Position numbers and translations under genes: made by a program
From: UBA987 sp002292105
Lineage (GTDB): Bacteria > Bacteroidota > Bacteroidia > NS11-12g > UBA9320
DNA: 64,000 bases
Direction of reading: 5' to 3'
Assembly: GCA_943846675.1 (NCBI GenBank)
Contig: OX044357.1
Location: 1,302,001 to 1,366,000 of the forward strand
In this document: positions 1-6,721 of the stretch, piece after piece
Layout of the letters: each line of letters opens with the position of its first letter
Position numbering within the stretch: position 1 is the first letter of the stretch
Notes under the pieces: model-generated
What the model was told of the DNA's origin: nothing
Database searches by the model: none
Seen by the model: only the letters and a program-made list of their open reading frames with translations

Positions 1-394
1 TGTCGTAATACGGGGTGTCCGTTCTTTCTTCGTAGGTCATAATGAGCTTATTTGTTGATAGTTCATTTATTACGTAAGGTTCACCGTCCATAGACAAAGC
101 ATTATCATTGATGATTTGATAACTTAACGTGTCGAGGTCGCCATTTATGTTGGCGTACATTTTGTCGTCTGTTCTGAAATCAGCATATCCACCAACTCCT
201 ATATCGATCGTGTCGGTACCGTCTGGTGTTGTTGTAGCACCCACATAGTTGTAGTCTATGATACTAACGATGTTCCATTTGTGCTGTAGTTTTTGTTTTG
301 TGGTTAAAGGAGTGGGGTCTGGTGTTGTTTCCTCGTCTTTACAAGAAGTAAATGCAACAACAAATAATAGGGCGAAAGGGATAATCTTTTTCAT
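1..394 (-). CDS. Lipocalin-like lipoprotein, C-terminus cut off by window edge
   Basis: Reading the minus strand from the ATG at 394 gives an open frame of 131 residues that runs off the left edge. It starts with Lys-Lys, a short hydrophobic stretch and a lipobox (AFTSC, Cys near residue 18), so it should be a lipid-anchored envelope protein. After an acidic and Thr/Pro-rich linker comes a segment with Trp-Asn-Ile and alternating beta-like stretches (HKWNIVSI, GGYADFRTDDKMY), which resembles the small Bacteroidota lipocalin-like lipoproteins. The family call rests on pattern only. No partner gene is visible, and the function is unknown. Confidence 0.7.
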   Translation of the reverse strand, partial: MKKIIPFALLFVVAFTSCKDEETTPDPTPLTTKQKLQHKWNIVSIIDYNYVGATTTPDGTDTIDIGVGGYADFRTDDKMYANINGDLDTLSYQIINDNALSMDGEPYVINELSTNKLIMTYEERTDTPYYD

Positions 395-472
395 TCAAAT
401 TTTTCTAGGACGCAAGATATAGAAACCCATTCTATCCATAAAACATTTGTGAAATGTGACGACAATAAGTGA

Positions 473-844
473 TTAATTGCCCTTGTTATATTTTATCTGC
501 ATGCTTCCAAGAAAGGCAATCCAAATGGCGACAACACCTATTATGATGTAGCCGGCTGACGAAAGATTGAATAGTTGGAACAGAATAATCGCGGCACTTC
601 CTATGACCCATAAAAGGTCTAAAGCACTGATCAATGTAACCAAAGAGTTGCGTTTGAGTTGCTTGACAGCAACGTAGTAAACGATTAATGAAAATACCAA
701 CAAGTTAATGCCGATGGCAGGCAAGACGATTGTATTGTCGATGTTAAAAAGTGTGTTGATGTGGTCTGAAATAAAGACTAACGCCAATCCACTAAGCCCA
801 GAGAAGGCACTGTTTATTAGTAGGTATTTCTTGAGTTCACGCAT
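473..844 (-). CDS. Small four-helix membrane protein of unknown function
   Basis: This 123-residue protein starts at the ATG at 844. It has about four hydrophobic segments (near residues 8-26, 40-60, 67-88 and 95-113) with short basic loops, and ends in a charged tail (KYNKGN). I do not recognise the family. The gene lies downstream of the terminator that closes the sigma-factor-linked operon, so it is probably transcribed separately. Confidence 0.7.
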   Translation of the reverse strand: MRELKKYLLINSAFSGLSGLALVFISDHINTLFNIDNTIVLPAIGINLLVFSLIVYYVAVKQLKRNSLVTLISALDLLWVIGSAAIILFQLFNLSSAGYIIIGVVAIWIAFLGSMQIKYNKGN

Positions 845-872
845 AAACCAATTTCTAAGCTAATATACAATC

Positions 873-899
873 AAAAAAAACGCACCCGAAAGGTGCGTT
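873..899 (-). terminator. Rho-independent terminator of the leftward sigma-linked operon
   Basis: The arms AACGCACC (879-886) and GGTGCGTT (892-899) form a perfect 8-bp stem with loop CGAAA. Read on the minus strand the stem is followed by a run of eight T (873-880). It lies just after the stop of the small His-rich gene at 906. Confidence 0.85.
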
Positions 900-905
900 A
901 TGTTT

Positions 906-1049
906 TTATTTGTCTTTAACCCATTCACAATGAGATTTGTGAACGTGCTTTCCATATTTATGGTGTTTCGCTTTAAATAAAGACAGTGCACTAAAGGTTG
1001 CAAAGGCCACTATGAATCCTAAGGCAATTAATGGTTTTTTTCGTTTCAT
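906..1049 (-). CDS. 47-residue His-rich single-helix membrane peptide
   Basis: This short frame on the minus strand starts at the ATG at 1049, only 2 bp after the stop of the upstream gene (1052), and ends at a TAA at 906, just ahead of a strong terminator. That placement argues for a real, co-transcribed gene. The product starts with MKRKK, has one hydrophobic helix (about residues 7-25), then a tail with six His and one Cys (KHHKYGKHVHKSHC). The tail could bind a transition metal, which is an inference. The topology looks like a membrane-anchored peptide with its tail outside the cytoplasm. No family is recognised. Confidence 0.6.
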   Translation of the reverse strand: MKRKKPLIALGFIVAFATFSALSLFKAKHHKYGKHVHKSHCEWVKDK

Positions 1050-1051
1050 CA

Positions 1052-1321
1052 CTAGGCTTCTTTTGGTTCTGTGTAGTAATAACAATGGTTGCGTCCAAAG
1101 TTGGTTTTGAAGTTTTCATACTCATCTGACTCCATGTTTCGCACGCGTTCAACGAAGGCTAATTTTCTGTTGTGCCAATGTTGACGTTTCCATCTACCTC
1201 TGCCAGACAGTTTGAAAATAAGTGCTAAAATGGCTAGCACAATAAAGAATCGGAAAGCGACAAAGAAGAGTAGTCCAACTAATAATCCGATTGCAATGGT
1301 TCTAAAAATGTTCTTAATCAT
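1052..1321 (-). CDS. Small membrane protein related to the sigma-linked protein at 1859-2194
   Basis: This is an 89-residue protein. Residues of about 5-38 form one or two hydrophobic helices, followed by an Arg/His/Trp-rich stretch (RGRWKRQHWHNRK). The C-terminus (VRNMESDEYENFKTNFG) matches the C-terminus of the 111-residue protein upstream (FMNMTDEEKENFKTEWK), so the two look like diverged paralogues sharing an NM-x-[DS]-[DE]-x-x-ENFKT motif. It lies between the ECF sigma operon and the His-rich peptide, but 537 bp of repeats separate it from the sigma-proximal gene. The function is unknown. A role in envelope-stress or metal sensing would be a guess from context. Confidence 0.7.
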   Translation of the reverse strand: MIKNIFRTIAIGLLVGLLFFVAFRFFIVLAILALIFKLSGRGRWKRQHWHNRKLAFVERVRNMESDEYENFKTNFGRNHCYYYTEPKEA

Positions 1322-1390
1322 GTCTTTTTTTGTTTTCTATTAGTGTAGACGGATGAGTTGAAATATTACTTTAATTTTTTTTGTTTTTTT

Positions 1391-1640
1391 TTAAATTAGG
1401 GCTTACCAGCCCTAAATCCCGGTTTTCATTTTTGAGACCAAAAACGAAACAAAAAGTCTTGACAGAAATATGCTTTCCACGCGCTCTTCAGGATGCCAAG
1501 AAAATCTATCAAAAGGGGGTCTGCCTTCAGCAGACAAATGCAAGCACTTTTATTGATTTTCTAAGGCATCCTCAATTCACACAGCCACCGGCCCGCATTT
1601 CTGTTGGGCCCAGGCTCATTTATTTATGCTTGATTTAAGA
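1391..1640 (+). repeat. Hairpin-rich interspersed element, copy 1
   Basis: This stretch begins with a 6-bp hairpin, AGGGCT (1398-1403) and AGCCCT (1408-1413), followed by CCCGG, TTTTCATTTTT and AAAAACGAAACAAA. Further on, AGGATGCC (1490-1497) and AGAAAATC (1499-1506) pair with GATTTTCT (1554-1561) and GGCATCCT (1565-1572), enclosing a second hairpin, GTCTGC (1519-1524) with GCAGAC (1530-1535). The same hairpin and the same linker motifs recur at 17815-18066. An 85-codon frame crosses the element, but it follows no gene-like pattern. The 1322-1858 gap holds this element plus the heptamer arrays and duplication listed next. Confidence 0.75.
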
Positions 1641-1671
1641 TAACAAATTGGTAAAGTCAAGTGTCCTGCGT

Positions 1672-1733
1672 CAATTTTTAATTTTCAATTCTCAATTCTC
1701 AATTCTCAACGATCAATTATCAACTCTCAATTA
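1672..1733 (+). repeat. Heptamer array 1a (CAATTCT-like)
   Basis: About eight heptamers stand in register: CAATTTT, TAATTTT, three CAATTCT (1686-1706), CAACGAT, CAATTAT and CAACTCT. They end in CAATTA, which overlaps the duplicated stop codon. Confidence 0.85.
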
Positions 1734-1820
1734 ACACTTGTCGCAAGGCGATTTCCTGCGTCAGCTGCTCTGAATAACGAATTGGTAAAGTCAAGTGTCT
1801 TGAGTCAACCAGTCCTGCGT

Positions 1821-1861
1821 CAATTTTCAATTCTCAACTCTCAACTATCAACTCTCAATTA
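1821..1861 (+). repeat. Heptamer array 1b abutting a stop codon
   Basis: Five heptamers in register (CAATTTT, CAATTCT, CAACTCT, CAACTAT, CAACTCT) are followed by CAATTA, whose last three bases are the stop codon complement of the gene at 1859-2194. Confidence 0.85.
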
Positions 1862-2194
1862 ACACTTGTCCCAACGCGACTTCCATTCCGTCTTGAAGTT
1901 CTCTTTTTCTTCGTCCGTCATATTCATAAACTTGTCTTTAAAGTGCTTGCGACGACCGCGTTTATGTTTGTTGTTTCCGAATTTTGATCCGCCAAATAGC
2001 AAACGACTCAGGAATATGATACCAAGCATTTGCCAATAGTTCACTTCGGTGACGCCAATTACGTCTGGCAAAACGGCATTCCATATCAGCATAACAACAC
2101 CCACTAGGGCTGCCATTAATCCTGCAAAAAATAGAATTATAAATGCTTTTTTGATCGGTGCAGCATCTCTCATTGTTTGATCTAAGTCTCTCAT
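1859..2194 (-). CDS. Sigma-linked small membrane protein, possible anti-sigma-type partner
   Basis: This is a 111-residue protein whose ATG at 2194 lies 1 bp after the end of the ECF sigma gene, so the two are co-transcribed and possibly co-translated. Two hydrophobic segments (about residues 17-39 and 50-67) are followed by a strongly basic stretch with HKRGRRKHFKDKF and the motif NMTDEEKENFKTEWK, ending in Cys. The position right after an ECF sigma gene is typical of a membrane-bound anti-sigma factor, but no anti-sigma domain is recognised here. The NMTDEEKENFK stretch is loosely like the LTxEQ repeats of Spy/CpxP proteins. The 3' end is duplicated just downstream. Confidence 0.75.
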   Translation of the reverse strand: MRDLDQTMRDAAPIKKAFIILFFAGLMAALVGVVMLIWNAVLPDVIGVTEVNYWQMLGIIFLSRLLFGGSKFGNNKHKRGRRKHFKDKFMNMTDEEKENFKTEWKSRWDKC

Positions 2195-2195
2195 A

Positions 2196-2771
2196 TCAAT
2201 TGTTTAATTCTTTGTATAAATAGTCTAATCTGTTTCGTAAATGTTTTACCGCATAACCCTTGCGACTAATGATTGTCTTGAGGTTTTCGTTGGTTTGTAC
2301 CGCTATTTCTTTAAGTGTTTTATCTTCCATCTCGTTCAAGACAAACACCTCACGTTGTTTTTCTGGGAGCTCATCAAGGGCAGACATTAATTCTTCCCAG
2401 AATAAGTTTTTAAACAAGGCAAGCTCCGGGTTGCCAGAGTCGTCAATTAATAGAATGTCTTTAAACGAAAACGAATTTTCGTCGTCATCTACCTTGAAAT
2501 CCTCTAATGAGGCAGGTTTCTTTTTGCGGTAATTATCGGTAATCCTGTTTCTACTGACATTGTACAGCCATCCACTAATGTTCTCGATGTCGTCTAAGTT
2601 CGTTATCCGACTGAACTGATACCAGACGTCTTGAAGAATGTCTTTGGCGTCTTCGTTATTTCCCACTTTAGACCGAATAAATCCTGCCAACTGCGCTCCA
2701 TATTGTTTTACGGAACTCGCTAAAGTTTGCTTGTTTTTCTCAGCCATTTGTGCAGACACTATCGTCTTCAT
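2196..2771 (-). CDS. ECF-type RNA polymerase sigma factor (sigma-70 family)
   Basis: This 191-residue protein (from the ATG at 2771) directs RNA polymerase to a small regulon. Region 2 is visible as NNEDAKDILQDVWYQFSR and the following SGWLYNVSRNRITDNYRK. Region 4 follows as LDELPEKQREVFVLNEMEDKTLKEIA with a helix-turn-helix. The acidic linker between them is longer than usual (VDDDENSFSFKDILLIDD). A TTG 21 bases upstream is in frame, but a perfect TATTTTTG box at 2794-2801 would place transcription start at about that codon, so the ATG at 2771 is preferred. It is first in an operon with the 111-residue membrane protein. Confidence 0.92.
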   Translation of the reverse strand: MKTIVSAQMAEKNKQTLASSVKQYGAQLAGFIRSKVGNNEDAKDILQDVWYQFSRITNLDDIENISGWLYNVSRNRITDNYRKKKPASLEDFKVDDDENSFSFKDILLIDDSGNPELALFKNLFWEELMSALDELPEKQREVFVLNEMEDKTLKEIAVQTNENLKTIISRKGYAVKHLRNRLDYLYKELNN

Positions 2772-2793
2772 AGTTACAAAGACGAACGTCAAT

Positions 2794-2801
2794 CAAAAAT
2801 A
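2794..2801 (-). promoter_or_regulatory. Candidate -7 box for the ECF sigma gene
   Basis: TATTTTTG on the minus strand matches the Bacteroidota -7 consensus TAnnTTTG. It lies 22 bases before the ATG at 2771. No clear -33 TTG is seen. Confidence 0.5.
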
Positions 2802-2841
2802 CTTTAAATTATTTCAGTTTTTTTTGAAAAGTGCCATCTAT

Positions 2842-3441
2842 CTAGTCTTGTATGGTGTCAAGAACAGTGTTTTCCTGTGTAGCCACAAGTGAGTCTAGTA
2901 ATTGACTTTGCACATATCGGGTGTCGCTTTGGTACTTGGTTAGGATGGTGATAACCGCAGCAAGTGGTGCATGCTCAAAATAGTATTCCTCCCAAGGTGT
3001 TGTCTTGCCATCTAAAGTCCCACCATTTAGTGAGAGGTACAACTCCAAGTCAATGGGATGGTTCTTGAAGTTTGATTCAATGTACCAATGAAAATCAACA
3101 ATGGATTGCTTTAAATCCTTTATTTCTTGTGATACTGCTGCGGTGGTAATATATCCTTCTCCGTTTTGGCCATAGCCTTCAATTAGAAACTGCTTGGTAG
3201 ATTCAAGTTTTTCAACCAATGCTGTGCTGCTGCTATCCAACTGTTTTGCTTTTATTAATCGTTGTTTAGACAGACTAGTATAGTCGTGTGTGCGTTTTTC
3301 TTTTGGCCCTGCCTTATCAAAAGCTTCTTCCATAGCCGTTATAGAATCAACGACTTGTCCTCTGATATACCTCAATGCGAAGACTGAACCAAAAACAAGA
3401 ATAATCAATACAATAACGACAACAACGACTCTATTATTCAT
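2842..3441 (-). CDS. Stand-alone GldM N-terminal-domain-like protein
   Basis: This is a 199-residue protein with one N-terminal transmembrane helix (residues 4-22) followed by a soluble, mainly helical periplasmic domain. The segment EEYYFEHAPLAAVITILTKY with QSDTRYVQSQLLDSL closely resembles the conserved region of the GldM N-terminal domain, where F-x-x-x-PLAAVVTLLSKLQNDVRNAE is typical. GldM is the inner-membrane/periplasmic shaft of the T9SS and gliding motor and is normally over 500 residues with further C-terminal domains, all absent here. No gldK, gldL or gldN lies nearby. It could be a paralogue that modifies the motor, or an unrelated protein using the same fold. The match is by eye. 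Confidence 0.65.
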   Translation of the reverse strand: MNNRVVVVVIVLIILVFGSVFALRYIRGQVVDSITAMEEAFDKAGPKEKRTHDYTSLSKQRLIKAKQLDSSSTALVEKLESTKQFLIEGYGQNGEGYITTAAVSQEIKDLKQSIVDFHWYIESNFKNHPIDLELYLSLNGGTLDGKTTPWEEYYFEHAPLAAVITILTKYQSDTRYVQSQLLDSLVATQENTVLDTIQD

Positions 3442-3462
3442 GACTTACGACCTGTTTAGATT

Positions 3463-3470
3463 CAAAGTTA
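3463..3470 (-). promoter_or_regulatory. Candidate -7 box for the GldM-N-like gene
   Basis: TAACTTTG on the minus strand is a perfect TAnnTTTG, 21 bases upstream of the ATG at 3441. Confidence 0.45.
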
Positions 3471-3483
3471 GTGTAATTGATAA

Positions 3484-5520
3484 CTACTTTGTAGCCACTA
3501 ATCCAGCACGTTTTAATAGGGCATCAGGGTTGGCGTCTCTACCTCTAAACCGTTTGTACAGAATTGAGGGATGCTCAGCGCCTCCAGCAGACAGTATGTT
3601 TTCCTTAAAGCTTGTGGCAACGGTTTTATCAAATATGCCTGCGTCTTTGAACGCCTCAAAAGCGTCAGCATCCAATACTTCAGCCCATTTATAGCTGTAA
3701 TACCCGCTGGAATAACCACCCTGAAATATGTGAGAAAACGACGTACTTGTACATGCTTCTTTGACCTCTGGGTAGAAGTCCAATCCTGCTATCAATGACG
3801 TTTCGTATTGCTTTACATCCAGGTTGGTGTCAATTTTGCCTGAATGCCAACCCATGTCAATTTTGCCTAAGCTAATTTGCCGGATAGTGGCCATACCACT
3901 CATGAAATTTGCAGAATCTTTAATCCGTTCAATGTATTCCTGCGGAATGGGTTCGTTGGTTTGATAATGCTTGGCAAACTGATCTAAACATTCTTTTTCG
4001 TAACACCAGTTTTCCATTAATTGCGAAGGAAGTTCTACAAAATCCCAATAGACATTGGTACCACTTAATGAGGCAAAACTGCCATCGGCCAGCATACCGT
4101 GTAAGGCATGGCCGAATTCGTGGAACAGCGTCGTTACTTCATTAAATGTCAGTAGCGAAGGTGTCGTTTCGGTAGGTTTTGTAAAGTTGCATACAATCGA
4201 GATGTGTGGTCGTTGGTCTTCGTCGTTTACTTTCTTTTGAGACCTGAAGGAAGTCATCCATGCACCTTGACGCTTGCCAGGTCTTGGAAAGAAATCGGCA
4301 TAGAATACAGCCAGATGGTTCCCGTTGTTATCTTTAACTTCATAGGTCTGCACATCTTCGTGGTACACTTCTATGTCGTCAACTTTTGTGAAGGACAAAC
4401 CAAATAACTTTTTGGCGGTAGAGAAGACACCTGAAATTACCTTACTTAGCTCGAAGTAGGGGCGAAGCAGCTCATCGTCGATGTTAAATTTTTCTTTCTT
4501 CAGTTTTTCTGCATAGAACCCGCCGTCCCATTTTTTTAGTTCAGTGATGCCATCCAACTGTTTGGCATATTGGGTCAATGTTTCAAATTCTTTCTTGGCA
4601 AAAGGCAGTGCTTTGTGTTCAATGTCCTGCAAGAAATCCTGCACGTTAGATGGTCGCTTGGCCATGCGTTCTGCCAATACGAATTCGGCATGACTCTCGA
4701 AACCAAGTAAAATGGCTCGGTTGTGTCTATGTGTTGCCAGTTCTTTTACGATGGCCTGATTGTCGTTCTCGTTGTTGCTAAAAGCCTTTGAGCTAAACGC
4801 TTTGTACAGTCTTTCACGAAGCTCCCGTACAGTGCTATAGGTCATAAAAGGGATGTAGCTTGGGTAATCCAGGGTAAACAACCATTTGCCTTTTTCTCCA
4901 TGTTGTTCTGCTCCTAAAGCGGCGGCTTCAATAACACCATCAGGCAAACCATCAAGGTCCTTTTTATCTTCGATGTACAATTGAAAGGCGTTACTTTCTA
5001 GTAACACATGTTCGCCAAATTTGAGGGATAATTTAGCGAGGGTGGTGTCAATCTCGCGAAGTGCGCTTTGTTGGTCTTCGTCCAAGTTTGCACCATTTCT
5101 AACAAAACTTTTATAGGTTTTGTCTAACAGCATTTGTTCTTCTGCTGTTAGGTTGTCTTGAGGCTGTGCATGAACCGTTTTTACCCGTTCGAACAAGCCT
5201 TTGTGCATCATCACGTCATTCTTATAATCGGTCAACAAGGGAGAAATGTGTTGGGCAATTTCTTGCATTTCAGGACTCGTTTCTGCAGAATTTAAATTGA
5301 AGAATGCATTGGTGACTTTGTCTAAGATCTCACCACTTTCTTCCAGCGCTACGATGGTATTTTCAAAGCTGGGTAACGCTTTGTTTTGAACGATTTCGTC
5401 AATTTCTTTTTTGGCTTGATTAATTCCTTCGTCGATTCCGGCTGTGTAATGCGGTAATTCTATTTTGGGAAAAGGGATGGTCCCAAATTTGGTTTTATAG
5501 GCGGTTAAAAATGGATTCAT
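3484..5520 (-). CDS. M3 family zinc peptidase (oligopeptidase A / peptidyl-dipeptidase type)
   Basis: This 678-residue protein has a length typical of Dcp/PrlC enzymes, which degrade short peptides. The zinc site is explicit: HEFGH at residues 467-471 (two His ligands and the catalytic Glu468), with the third ligand likely Glu496 in WDFVELPSQ, the standard M3 arrangement (HExxH plus GTN-x3-DFVE-x-PSQ). The mainly helical N-terminal half carries the substrate channel. No signal peptide is seen, so it is probably cytoplasmic, like PrlC. It stands alone with its own candidate promoter at 5541-5548. Oligopeptidase A and Dcp cannot be separated from sequence alone here. Confidence 0.93.
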   Translation of the reverse strand: MNPFLTAYKTKFGTIPFPKIELPHYTAGIDEGINQAKKEIDEIVQNKALPSFENTIVALEESGEILDKVTNAFFNLNSAETSPEMQEIAQHISPLLTDYKNDVMMHKGLFERVKTVHAQPQDNLTAEEQMLLDKTYKSFVRNGANLDEDQQSALREIDTTLAKLSLKFGEHVLLESNAFQLYIEDKKDLDGLPDGVIEAAALGAEQHGEKGKWLFTLDYPSYIPFMTYSTVRELRERLYKAFSSKAFSNNENDNQAIVKELATHRHNRAILLGFESHAEFVLAERMAKRPSNVQDFLQDIEHKALPFAKKEFETLTQYAKQLDGITELKKWDGGFYAEKLKKEKFNIDDELLRPYFELSKVISGVFSTAKKLFGLSFTKVDDIEVYHEDVQTYEVKDNNGNHLAVFYADFFPRPGKRQGAWMTSFRSQKKVNDEDQRPHISIVCNFTKPTETTPSLLTFNEVTTLFHEFGHALHGMLADGSFASLSGTNVYWDFVELPSQLMENWCYEKECLDQFAKHYQTNEPIPQEYIERIKDSANFMSGMATIRQISLGKIDMGWHSGKIDTNLDVKQYETSLIAGLDFYPEVKEACTSTSFSHIFQGGYSSGYYSYKWAEVLDADAFEAFKDAGIFDKTVATSFKENILSAGGAEHPSILYKRFRGRDANPDALLKRAGLVATK

Positions 5521-5540
5521 TGTGTACTAAAACTTGACGT

Positions 5541-5548
5541 CAAAAATA
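5541..5548 (-). promoter_or_regulatory. Candidate -7 box for the M3 peptidase gene
   Basis: TATTTTTG on the minus strand, 20 bases upstream of the ATG at 5520. Confidence 0.45.
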
Positions 5549-5564
5549 GCCATTTGCTTTAGGT

Positions 5565-6056
5565 TTACATCTTGATATTTGAGGCGTGTAAACCCGTTTT
5601 AAGATTATGCATGAGTAACTTGACGCCTTGCTCAAATCCCATCTCTAAGGTGGCATTTAAATGATAGGCATTGGCGAAAGTGATGACTTCTGTAACCACG
5701 GTGTCGTGTTTTCTACCTTCGAAACTTACTTCCCATATCGACCTAGGTGTTGATTCGTCTGAGGTAAAGTCAGCCTCACAAAATGAATCGACCGCTTTGA
5801 ATCGTTTCATAGGGTGTATCTGGAAGTAGTCTAGTCTGGCAGCGAATTGTTCACCACTGTTACTGATTAATGTGTAAATCCATGCACCGCCTTCATGGAA
5901 GTTCATGGAGTTGGTTTTGGTTTGCCAAGGTTCTGGTGCCCAGTACTTGTCTAAGTGCTCAGGTTGTGTGTAGAGGTCCCAAATTACTTTGAGTTTGACG
6001 TTAAATTTTTGCGTAATGATAACGGAATTTTTATCCGTGTCGATAGAAATTTTCAT
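5565..6056 (-). CDS. SRPBCC / AHSA1 domain protein
   Basis: This 163-residue protein belongs to the START-like SRPBCC superfamily. The opening beta-strand and helix pattern (FNVKLKVIWDLYTQPEHLDKYWAPEP), the WIYTL strand and the RFKAVDSF strand are typical of the AHSA1 (activator of Hsp90 ATPase homologue 1-like) group. These proteins fold around a hydrophobic ligand pocket, and most have no known substrate. No signal peptide is present, so it is cytoplasmic. A TAAGTTCG box (6072-6079, minus strand) lies 15 bases before the start. Neighbours give no functional clue. Confidence 0.85.
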   Translation of the reverse strand: MKISIDTDKNSVIITQKFNVKLKVIWDLYTQPEHLDKYWAPEPWQTKTNSMNFHEGGAWIYTLISNSGEQFAARLDYFQIHPMKRFKAVDSFCEADFTSDESTPRSIWEVSFEGRKHDTVVTEVITFANAYHLNATLEMGFEQGVKLLMHNLKTGLHASNIKM

Positions 6057-6248
6057 AAATAAGTAGTGGTACGAACTTACATATATTTTTCGACATGTAA
6101 CGATGTCTTGCAGAAGTGCTCAGCGCTTAATGAAATGCCAGAAATGGCGGGCGTTGCTAAGCATTCTACAATCCAGAATGCAGTGCTGATTCATATATGT
6201 GTAACTGGATTTGTTTGGTATATTCAGGGTAAGAACGTACCGGATTCC

Positions 6249-6719
6249 CTACAACAATTTCTTGTTGTTTACGCTGTTTTCATACCCTAAATCGAGCTTC
6301 AGATTTTTGCCATCTGCTGCTTCAGTAGCCAGTTGATCACACCTTTCATTTTCAACGTTACCGGCATGGCCTTTTACCCAAACCATTTTAACCTTGTGTT
6401 TCGGATATATTTGAAGAAACCGTTTCCAGAGGTCTGGATTCTTTTTATCCTTAAAGCCTTTTTTTACCCATCCAAAGACCCATTTTTTCTCAATGGCATC
6501 CACAACGTATTTGGAATCTGAGTAAATGGTGACTTCTAGGTTGGGTTTTAATAGGGCTTCTAACCCAATAATGACGGCAAGAAGCTCCATTCGATTGTTG
6601 GTGGTAAGTCGAAACCCTCCTGAAAACTCTTTGCGTCGTGTGCCTTTTTTAATCACAGTGCCAAAACCCCCAGGACCTGGATTACCTCGCGAAGCACCGT
6701 CTGTATAGATTGATATCAC
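6249..6719 (-). CDS. rnhA: Ribonuclease HI
   Basis: This 156-residue enzyme cleaves the RNA strand of RNA-DNA hybrids, removing primers and R-loops. The four metal-binding acidic residues are in place: Asp7 in YTDGASRGNPG, Glu45 in NNRMEL, Asp68 in YSDSKYV and Asp128 in ENERCDQLA, with the catalytic His118 in KGHAGN. The basic handle region (KKWVFGWVKKGFKDKK) is present. It starts 2 bp after the end of ribBA, so the two genes are probably co-transcribed. Confidence 0.96.
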   Translation of the reverse strand: MISIYTDGASRGNPGPGGFGTVIKKGTRRKEFSGGFRLTTNNRMELLAVIIGLEALLKPNLEVTIYSDSKYVVDAIEKKWVFGWVKKGFKDKKNPDLWKRFLQIYPKHKVKMVWVKGHAGNVENERCDQLATEAADGKNLKLDLGYENSVNNKKLL

Positions 6720-6721
6720 GT

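Larger units (their letters stand above)
1642..1884. repeat. Tandem duplication that includes the 3' end of the 1859-2194 gene
   Basis: Unit A (1642-1756) and unit B (1776-1884) share the order AAC[A/G]AATTGGTAAAGTCAAG, a CCTGCGTCAATTTT segment, a heptamer array, CAACTCTCAATTAACACTTG, and a GC-rich end (TCGCAAGGCGATTTCC against TCCCAACGCGACTTCC). In unit B the last 26 bases are the C-terminal codons and stop of the adjacent gene. Unit A preserves the same stop (TTA at 1731-1733) and a related Lys-Ser-x-x-Asp-Lys-Cys ending. The offset is 134 bp. Confidence 0.8.

Noticed and set aside
1381..1638. 85-codon open frame on the plus strand
   Set aside because: It runs straight through the hairpin-rich repeat element, has a TTG start in a T run and no protein-like composition.
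6057..6248. Small gene or structured RNA in the 192-bp gap
   Set aside because: Only a 7-bp GCATTCT/AGAATGC hairpin and an unsupported short frame are visible. This is too weak to call.
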